Assembly: GCA_943737045.1 (NCBI GenBank)
Contig: CALSFV010000281.1
Span: forward strand, 75,001 to 139,000
Direction of reading: 5' to 3'
Length of the DNA: 64,000 bases
Source: Parapristionchus giblindavisi
Taxonomy: Eukaryota > Nematoda > Chromadorea > Rhabditida > Diplogasteridae
How positions within the stretch are numbered: the first letter of the stretch is position 1; every line of letters starts with the position of its first letter. Shown one piece after another: positions 55,806-64,000 of this stretch. Under the pieces are notes generated by a model. The model saw nothing but the letters and a program-made list of their open reading frames with translations. It had not been told where the DNA came from and made no database searches. The translations under genes were made by a program, and so were the position numbers.

Positions 55806-58800
55806 ATTGAAGAAGAAGAGAAGATGAAGAAAGAAGAAGAAGAAGAGAAGATGAAGAAAGAAGAAGAAGAAGAGAAGATGAAGAAAGAAGAAGAAGAAGA
55901 GAAGAAGAAGAAAGAAGAAGAAGAAGAGAAGATAAAGAAAGAAGAAGAAGAAGAGAAGATGAAGAAAGAAGAAGAAGAAGAGAAGATAAAGAAAGAAGAA
56001 GAAGAAGAGAAGATGAAGAAAGAAGAAGAAGAAGAGAAGATAAAGAAAGAAGAAGAAGAAGAGAAGATAAAGAAAGAAGAAGAAGAAGAGAAGATAAAGA
56101 AAGAAGAAGAAGAAGAGAAGAAGAAGAAAGAAGAAGAAGAAGAGAAGATAAAGAAAGAAGAAGAAGAAGAGAAGATAAAGAAAGAAGAAGAAGAAGAGAA
56201 GATAAAGAAAGAAGAAGAAGAAGAGAAGATAAAGAAAGAAGAAGAAGAAGAGAAGAAGAAGAAAGAAGAAGAAGAAGAGAAGATAAAGAAAGAAGAAGAA
56301 GAAGAGAAGATGAAGAAAGAAGAAGAAGAAGAGAAGATAAAGAAAGAAGAAGAAGAAGAGAAGATAAAGAAAGAAGAAGAAGAAGAGAAGATGAAGAAAG
56401 AAGAAGAAGAAGAGAAGATAAAGAAAGAAGAAGAAGAAGAGAAGATGAAGAAAGAAGAAATAGAAGAGAAGATGAAGAAAGAAGAAGAAGAAGAGAAGAT
56501 AAAGAAAGAAGAAGAAGAAGAGAAGATGAAGAAAGAAGAAGAAGAAGAGAAGATAAAGAAAGAAGAAGAAGAAGAGAAGAAGAAGAAAGAAGAAGAAGAA
56601 GAGAAGATAAAGAAAGAAGAAGAAGAAGAGAAGATGAAGAAAGAAGAAGAAGAAGAAGAAAGAAGAAGAAGAAGAGAAGATGAAGAAAGAAGAAGAAGAA
56701 GAGAAGATAAAGAAAGAAGAAGAAGAAGAGAAGATGAAGAAAGAAGAAGAAGAAGAGAAGATGAAGAAAGAAGAAGAAGAAGAGAAGATAAAGAAAGAAG
56801 AAGAAGAGAAGATGAAGAAAGAAGAAGAAGAAGAGAAGATGAAGAAAGAAGAAGAAGAAGAGAAGATAAAGAAAGAAGAAGAAGAAGAGAAGAAGAAGAA
56901 AGAAGAAGAAGAAGAGAAGATAAAGAAAGAAGAAGAAGAAGAAGAGAAGATGAAGAAAGAAGAAGAAGAAGAAGAAAGAAGAAGAAGAAGAGAAGATGAA
57001 GAAAGAAGAAGAAGAAGAGAAGATAAAGAAAGAAGAAGAAGAAGAGAAGATGAAGAAAGAAGAAGAAGAAGAGAAGATAAAGAAAGAAGAAGAAGAAGAG
57101 AAGATGAAGAAAGAAGAAGAAGAAGAGAAGATGAAGAAAGAAGAAGAAGAAGAGAAGATAAAGAAAGAAGAAGAAGAAGAGAAGATGAAGAAAGAAGAAG
57201 AAGAAGAGAAGAAGAAGAAAGAAGAAGAAGAAGAGAAGATAAAGAAAGAAGAAGAAGAAGAGAAGATGAAGAAAGAAGAAGAAGAAGAGAAGATAAAGAA
57301 AGAAAGAAGAAGAAGAAGAGAAGATGAAGAAAGAAGAAGAAGAAGAAGAGAAGATGAAGAAAGAAGAAGAAGAAGAGAAGATGAAGAAAGAAGAAGAAGA
57401 AGAGAAGATGAAGAAAGAAGAAGAAGAAGAGAAGTTGAAGAAAGAAGAAGAAGAAGAGAAGATGAAGAAAGAAGAAGAAGAAGAAGAGAAGATGAAGAAA
57501 GAAGAAGAAGAAGAAGAGAAGATGAAGAAAGAAGAAGAAGAAGAAGAAGAGAAGATGAAGAGAAGAAGAAGAAGAAGAAGAAGAAGAAGAAGAAGAAGAA
57601 GAAGAAGAAGAGAAGATGAAGAAAGAAGAAGAAGAAGAGAAGATGAAGAAAGAAGAAGAAGAAGAAGAAGAGAAGATGAAGAAAGAAGAAGAAGAAGAAG
57701 AAGAAGAAGAAGAAGAAGAAGAAGAAGAAGAAGAAGAAGAAGAAGAAGAAGAAGAAGAAGAAGAAGAAGAAGAAGAAGAAGAAGAAGAAGAAGAAGAAGA
57801 AGAAGAAGAAGAAGAAGAAGAAGAAGAAGAAGAAGAAGAGAAGATGAAGAAAGAAGAAGAAGAAGAAGAAGAGAAGATGAAGAAAGAAGAAGAAGAAGAG
57901 AAGATGAAGAAAGAAGAAGAAGAAGAAGAAGAAGAAGAGAAGATGAAGAAAGAAGAAGAAGAAGAAGAAGAGAAGATGAAGAAAGAAGAAGAAGAAGAGA
58001 AGATGAAGAAAGAAGAAGAAGAAGAAGAAGAAGAAGAAGAAGAAGAAGAAGAAGAAGAAGAAGAAGAAGAAGAGAAGATGAAGAAAGAAGAAGAAGAAGA
58101 AGAGAAGATGAAGAAAGAAGAAGTAGAAGAGAAGATGAAGAAAGAAGAAGAAGAAGAGAAGATGAAGAAAGACGAAGAAGAAGAAGAAGAAGAAGAGAAG
58201 ATGAAGAAAGAAGAAGAATAAGAAGAGAAGATGAAGAAAGAAGAAGAAGAAGAGAAGATGAAGAAAGAAGAAGAAGAAGAGAAGATGAAGAAAGAAGAAG
58301 AAGAAGAGAAGTTGAAGAAAGAAGAAGAAGAAGAGAAGATGAAGAAAAGAAGAAGAAGAAGAGAAGATGAAGAAAGAAGAAGAAGAAGAAGAAGAAGAAG
58401 AAGAGAAGATGAAGAAAGAAGAAGAAGAAGAAGAAGAGAAGATGAAGAAGAGAAGATGAAGAAAGAAGAAAGAAGAGAAGATGAAGAAAGAAGAAGAAGA
58501 AGAAGATGAAGAAAGAAGAAGAAGAAGAAGAAGAAGAGAAGATGAAGAAAGAAGAAGAAGAAGAAGAAGAAGAAGAAGAAGAAGAAGAAGAGAAGATGAA
58601 GAAAGAAGAAGAAGAAGAGAAGATGAAGAAAGAAGAAGAAAGAAGAAGAAGAAGAAGAAGAAGAAGAAGAAGAAGAAGAAGAAGAAGAAGAGAAGATGAA
58701 GAAAGAAGAAGAAGAAGAGAAGATGAAGAAAGAAGAAGAAGAAGAAGAAGAAGAGAAAATGAAGAAAGAAGAAGAAGAAGAGAAGATGAAGAAAGAAGAA

Positions 58801-60911
58801 GTAGAAGAGAAGATGAAGAAAGAAGAAGAAGAAGAGAAGATGAAGAAAGAAGAAGAAGAAGAAGAAGAGAAGATGAAGAAAGAAGAAGAAGAAGAAGAAG
58901 AAGAAGAGAAGATGAAGAAAGAAGAAGAAGAAGAGAAGATGAAGAAAGAAGAAGAAGAAGAAGAAGAAGAAGAAGAAGAAGAAGAAGAAGAAGAAGAAGA
59001 AGAAGAAGAAGAAGAAGAAGAAGAAGAAGAAGAGAAGATGAAGAAAGAAGAAGAAGAAGAGAAGATGAAGAAAGAAGAAGTAGAAGAGAAGATGAAGAAA
59101 GAAGAAGAAGAAGAGAAGATGAAGAAAGAAGAAGAAGAAGAAGAAGAGAAGATGAAGAAAGAAGAAGAAGAAGAAGAGAAGAGAAGAAGAGAGATGAAGA
59201 AAGAAGAAGAAGAAGAAGAAGAAGAAAAGAAGAAGAAGAAGAGAAGATGAAGAAAGAAGAAGAAGAAGAGAAGATGAAGAAAGAAGAAGAAGAAGAGAAG
59301 ATGAAGAAAGAAGAAGAAGAAGAAGAAGAAGAAGAAGAAGAAGAAGAAGAAGAAGAAGAAGAGAAGATGAAGAAGAAAGAAGAAGAAGAAGAAGAAGAAG
59401 AAGAAGAAGAAGAAGAAGAGAAGATGAAGAAAGAAGAAGTAGAAGAGAAGATGAAGAAAGAAGAAGAAGAAGAGAAGATGAAGAAAGAAGAAGAAGAAGA
59501 AGAAGAGAAGATGAAGAAAGAAGAAGAAGAAGAAGAGAAGATGAAGAAAGAAGAAGAAGAAGAGAAGATGAAGAAAGAAGAAGAAGAAGAAGAGAAGAGA
59601 AGAAGAAAGAAGAAGAAGAAGAGAAGAAGAAGAAAGAAGAAGAAGAAGAGAAGATGAAGAAAGAAGAAGAAGAAGAAGAGAAGATGAAGAAAGAAGAAGA
59701 AGAAGAAGAGAAGATGAAGAAAGAAGAAGAAGAAGAAGAGAAGATGAAGAAAGAAGAAGAAGAAGAAGAGAAGATGAAGAAAGAAGAAGAAGAAGAGAAG
59801 ATAAAGAAAGAAGAAATAGAAGAGAAGATGAAGAAAGAAGAAGAAGAAGAGAAGATGAAGAAAGAAGAAGAAGAGAAGATGAAGAAAGAAGAAGAAGAAG
59901 AAGAAGAAGAAGATGAAGAAAGAAGAAGAAGAAGCGAAGATGAAGAAAGAAGAAGAAGAAGCGAAGATGAAGAAAGAAGAAGAAGAAGAAGAAGAAGAAG
60001 AAGAAGAGAAGATGAAGAAAGAAGAAGAAAGAAGAGAAGATGAAGAAAGAAGAAGAAGAAGAGAAGATGAAGAAAGAAGAAGAAGAAGAAGAAGAAGAAG
60101 AAGAAGAGAAGATGAAGAAAGAAGAAGAAGAAGAGAAGATGAAGAAAGAAGAAGTAGAAGAGAAGATGAAGAAAGAAGAAGAAGAAGAGAAGATGAAGAA
60201 AGAAGAAGAAGAAGAAGAAGAGAAGATGAAGAAAGAAGAAGAAGAAGAAGAAGAAGAAGAAGAAAGAAGAAGAAGAAGAGAAGATGAAGAAAGAAGAAGA
60301 AGAAGAGAAGTTGAAGAAAGAAGAAGAAGAAGAGAAGATGAAAAAAAGAAGAAGAAGAAGAAGAGAAGATGAAGAAAGAAGAAGAAGAAGAAGAGAAGAT
60401 GAAGAAAGAAGAAGAAGAAGAAGAAGAAGAGAAGATGAAGAAAGAAGAAGAAGAAGAGAAGATAAAGAAAGAAGAAATAGAAGAGAAGATGAAGAAAGAA
60501 GAAGAAGAAGAGAAGATGAAGAAAGAAGAAGAAGAAGAAGAAGAAGAAGAAGAAGAAGAAGAAGAAGAAGAAGAGAAGATGAAGAAAGAAGAAGAAGAAG
60601 AGAAGATGAAGAAAGAAGAAGAAGAAGAGAAGATGAAGAAAGAAGAAGAAGAAGAAGAAGAAGAGAAGATGAAGAAAGAAGAAGAAGAAGAGAAGATGAA
60701 GAAAGAAGAAGTAGAAGAGAAGATGAAGAAAGAAGAAGAAGAAGAGAAGATGAAGAAAGAAGAAGAAGAAGAAGAAGAAGAGAAGATGAAGAAAGAAGAA
60801 GAAGAAGAGAAGATGAAGAAAGAAGAAGTAGAAGAGAAGATGAAGAAAGAAGAAGAAGAAGAGAAGATGAAGAAAGAAGAAGAAGAAGAGAAGATAAAGA
60901 AAGAAGAAGTA
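55806..60911 (+). repeat. 5.1-kb polypurine array derived from dnj-10 exon D8
   Basis: Roughly 170 tandem units of GAAGAAGAGAAGATGAAGAA type, basic length 27 bp, extended in 3 bp steps (more GAA) and coding EEEEEKMKK. D8 contains the same KMKKEEEEKMKK segment. Variant units mark higher-order blocks: ATA for ATG (mostly 55.9-57.3 kb), GTA (58122, 58801, 59079, 59439, 60152, 60711, 60829) and GTT (57433, 58311, 60309). It is almost pure A/G on this strand. Very long frames on both strands are by-products. The right edge joins AGTCTTTATCAATCAATAAA of the gene spacer. Confidence 0.95.
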
Positions 60912-61087
60912 GTCTTTATCAATCAATAAATCTATAAATAATATACAAATTGCCTATAGAAATACTGGTACAAACGGAGTCAGATCACAGGAACGAACAT
61001 TAATTGATACAACTCAATCGATATACTTAGTGCTTAATCCGCTAAGACACAAGACTTAAGCGTAGGTCGATAAGTAAGTACTTAAGG

Positions 61088-61429
61088 TCACTGTTGAGTG
61101 TATCGTGCACTCATTACTATGGCTAGATGATCAGATGGGGCCACTCGTGATGGGAGGGCAGTGTGTTGAGAGACCTGTAATGTTCATGTTTCAAGGAATT
61201 CATATATACGCAAGGCTGCCATCGAAGTCAATAGTAAGTACTTATACGTGGAAGTGGTATTGTAAGTGGAAAGTACACAGATATGATAAAGCAATGATTA
61301 TAATCTTTTTGCAGTGCATTATATTCAATCAATCAATCGATAATATTACTACCATACCTCTTTTCTATTAGGTTGTTCAGCCACTTCCACTTCTTCCACT
61401 CCATTTACCCAGATATAATCGATACATCT
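61088..61429 (-). pseudogene. pde-12: pde-12 Plast and truncated P3, copy 12
   Basis: Plast 61088-61174 intact (VSQHTALPSRV). P3 61358-61429 is cut by a transposon after the codons for the CIDY region. Confidence 0.75.
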
Positions 61430-61796
61430 TTTTTTCCGTAAAATTCGCAAAATTTTCGAAAAACAAATTTTACGTCAAAATTATAAGAGATTGTCCCAAA
61501 GGAATTTCTTGATAATAGATATAAAACACTCGAATATTCATAAACGACTCTCTTATACAAGTTACGGACGATATGCAAGAATTTGTAGCTAAAACCTTGG
61601 AGACAATGTTATATGAATCCCCCAAAGATTGAGTTTACGACAATTCTTGACAATAATTTCACCAATTATTCAGTTTTTTGCATTTTTTCGTTTCGTTAAA
61701 TTTTTAACACTTCGTAAAATTTTACGACGTAAAAGTTTTACGAAAAAAAGTCGTAAAATCGTAAAATTCGTAAAATCGTAAAACGTAAAATGCACA
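61430..61796. mobile_element. MITE of CGTAAAAT repeats, left-truncated
   Basis: Right end GTAAAATGCACAGCCCTG matches the CAGGG.TG terminal style of the hAT-type MITEs in this window. Tandem GTAAAATCGTAAAATTC precedes it. The left TIR was not found. Confidence 0.55.
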
Positions 61797-62038
61797 GCCC
61801 TGACAAATACCAATGAAACTAATGGCGCACATGAAACTTCGATCTGATTTAATCATAAATTTTCATACCGTCATAATGCAAGGATCGACCCACTTTATAA
61901 GGATCAGCTTTTATGCGAAAAAATAACAATTTAAGCGAAAAACAACGATTTTCAGTTAAAAACGACCACCTATTAAAAAAATTCTGTGACGGCGCCGAAA
62001 ATGATGGAGTTGAGACATGACACATTTGATGATTGCAG

Positions 62039-62115
62039 AATCGCCGAAGAGTGAGGATAAGAGTAAGGCGTCCGAAGGCGAGAAGGGAAAGGAGAAGAAG
62101 GCTTCTAGCTCATAG
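62039..62115 (+). pseudogene. dnj-10: dnj-10 alternative last exon D9b, orphan
   Basis: Follows GATTGCAG. Encodes SPKSEDKSKASEGEKG, then ASSS-stop. No D8 upstream. Followed by the standard 3' UTR. Confidence 0.7.
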
Positions 62116-62642
62116 TGTATCTACGTTTTATCGATCGATCAATATGATTTATTGATTGATGGATCTCATATTAATATCTCTTCTTCCCTTCTCTGTCTCC
62201 TTGTGCACCCTTGATTCATCCTCATCCAAATATGTGTTAGATAAATTGAATTTTATAAATCAACATATCGATTTTGTTTTCTTTATCGATTGTAGGGCCA
62301 TTAAATCATTATCATAAATAGTTGTTTGTTCATTTATTCATTGATTTTTCATTGATAGCTACGTAGATAAATGTATGAATAGCAAATGAATTACTCGAAA
62401 TTGTTACCCCGTTTTGTTGTTGCGAATGTTATAGAGTTAAAAATACATTATTTCTCTCTCAATTATTCTTTATCAAAAAAAAATCAATAAATAATATACA
62501 AATTGCCTATAGAAATACTCGTACAAACGGGGTCAGATCACAGGAACCAACACTAATTGATACAAGTTAATCGATATACTTAGTACTTAATCCACTAAGA
62601 CACTAAGGCTTAAGGTGTTAGTCGATAAGTAAGTACTTAAGG

Positions 62643-62729
62643 TCACTGTTGAGTGTATCGTGCACTCATCACTATGGCTAGATGATCAGATGGGGCCATT
62701 CGTGATGGGAGGGCAGTGTGTCGAGAGAC
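62643..62729 (-). pseudogene. pde-12: pde-12 Plast, orphan, broken acceptor
   Basis: Open and ends TQQ-stop, but the acceptor ACAG has become ACAT. Confidence 0.7.
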
Positions 62730-62788
62730 ATGTAATGTTCATGTTTCAATCAATTCATATGTACCCAAGATGGCAATCGGAGGCAATA

Positions 62789-63956
62789 CAGTACCGTGCA
62801 AAAGTGCGGCCCAAAAAATTGAATTGTTATAACTTTCTTCGTACTTGACCGATCGGCCTCCAGTTTGTTTTATTAAATAGTATGGCCATTGGAGGAATTT
62901 GTATGGTATCGATTAGTAGCTACGATGATGAAATGATTTCATCATACTTGAAATGCCGAGGTGTGATCGTAAAAATACGTTTATTCTTAGGTAGATTTTT
63001 TCTGTTAGTCCAATTTTTTTGTGAGGAACGAACAACTATCGGTGAACTTTTTAAGCCATTAACCACGTTGATTGCATACCGCTCCGAGGAATTAGCTAAT
63101 TTCGCATGACCCATGAAAATTTCGTAAAAATGCCATAACTCAGTCTGTAGTTGAGCTACGGACCTCCGATTCAGCAAGTATTATCGTTTAGTCATGGGGC
63201 AGCACCATGCCAATTTTTTAACGATTCCGACTCTTGAAGAGAAAAATCGAAAAATTTATCATACAGTGTTTTGGGTCTTACGGTATTTCTGAGCCGCTTT
63301 TTTCTAAAATTCTGAAAAGTTGCCATGACGTGCCTAGACATGTACCTAACATGTCCGCAAAGTGGCGAGATTACAGCTATTCAATTGCGACTTTGCCAAT
63401 AAAAATACCATTGACGATCAAAGTGGGCTGAGCCTAATTTCGATAGTTCGAGATTCCTAAGGAGGTGCTCGAAAATGAAATAACGACAAGAAAAGTGAAG
63501 GAAATAACGAGAAATGCTTGGTCGGGACTTCCTTTGAATCGATAACAGATTGGAATCTGCTGGGCATACTCTCCACCAACTTTTCCAGCACCTCCTGACG
63601 AATCCGTCCACTTTGACTTCCCATGGTATTTTTATTGGTAAAGTCGTAATTAAATTGCTGTAATCTCGCCACTTTTCAGACATGTTAGGTACATGTCTAG
63701 GCACGTCATAGCAACTTTTCAGATTTTTAGAAAAAGCGGTTCAGAAATACCGTAAGACCCAAAACACTGTATGCTAAATTTTTCGAATTTTCTCTTCAAG
63801 ATCCAGAATTCTTCGAAAATTGCCATGGTGCTGCCCCATGACTAAACGATAATACTTGCTGAATCGGAGGTCCGTAGCTCAACTACAGACTGAGTTATGG
63901 CATTTTTACAAAATTTTCATGGGTCATGCGAAATTAGCTAATTCCTCGGAGCGGTA
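62789..63956. mobile_element. Tc1-like foldback element
   Basis: Starts CAGTACCGTGCAAAAGTGCG after TA. About 340 bp (63077-63420) is inverted at 63615-63956. Between them the minus strand encodes VLEKLVESMPSRFQSVIDSK, the C-terminal block of Tc1-type transposases (SMP.R...VI). The catalytic region is gone. The right end runs into another MITE. Confidence 0.7.
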
Positions 63957-64000
63957 TCACAGCGTTCTCATGACTTTAAAAGCAAGAACGACCGCTCATC
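63957..64000. mobile_element. CACAG TIR element, cut by window end
   Basis: CACAGCGTTCTCATGACTTT then AAAGCAAGAACGACCGCTC matches the element at 36429-36548. Confidence 0.7.

Noticed and set aside
55824..57000. Glu/Lys proteins encoded by the array plus strand
   Set aside because: Frames end wherever unit length shifts, there is no promoter or splice context, and the array is derived from an exon segment.
55778..60926. Frames of 1708 and 1714 codons on the minus strand
   Set aside because: Poly Ser/Phe/Leu translations of a polypurine array; no stops occur because the repeat unit lacks them in those frames. Not genes.

Overview
This is eukaryotic, intron-rich, repeat-rich DNA, most likely from a nematode. 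Splice acceptors end in TTTTCAG or TTGCAG, introns are short, the coding fragments look like nematode dnj-10 and pde-12, and small inverted-repeat transposons are dense. No species can be named from the sequence. There are no bacterial operons, ribosome binding sites or CRISPR arrays.

The window is built from one duplicated module copied many times in both orientations. The module is the 3' half of a mitochondrial-type DnaJ gene (dnj-10 / DNAJA3-Tid1 family) facing the 3' half of a gene of the endonuclease/exonuclease/phosphatase fold that resembles PDE12 (2',5'-phosphodiesterase 12). I could place nine dnj-10 exons (D1 to D8, then alternative last exons D9a and D9b) and six pde-12 exons (Pm1, P0, P1, P2, P3, Plast). 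No copy is complete. No J domain and no pde-12 5' end were seen, and most copies have lost splice sites or carry stops, frameshifts or insertions. The best preserved are dnj-10 exons D4 to D9b at 40034-42007 and pde-12 pieces at 37318-39700 and 52527-54808.

Layout: 1-9 kb holds degraded direct copies with MITEs and a 1.2 kb insertion carrying a hammerhead-like RNA. About 9.9-19.6 kb is a near-perfect palindrome (centre near 14765) containing a truncated LINE and a mariner in each arm. 20-31 kb has inverted-orientation copies, a 981 bp foldback element and a small minisatellite. About 32.4-38.6 kb is a second palindrome (centre near 35523) with a hAT-type MITE in each arm, flanked to about 29-42 kb by more diverged inverted sequence. 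42-46 kb has further copies. 46.6-49.7 kb is a Penelope-like retroelement with an N-terminal GIY-YIG remnant and an intact RT frame, followed by a second hammerhead-like RNA. 50.3-52.4 kb is a large foldback element. 52.4-54.8 kb is a direct copy of part of the first palindrome with a full-length mariner. 55.8-60.9 kb is a 5.1 kb polypurine array whose roughly 27 bp unit matches the Glu/Lys segment of dnj-10 exon D8. 61-64 kb holds more fragments and a Tc1-like foldback.

The most striking observation is two divergent copies (8094-8175 and 49571-49650) of a two-hairpin RNA. The two loops together supply every conserved core nucleotide of a hammerhead ribozyme, but the three core strands are in a non-standard order, with stems I and II formed by a kissing interaction. 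Both copies have compensatory base changes, and one lies about 340 bp downstream of the Penelope-like ORF.
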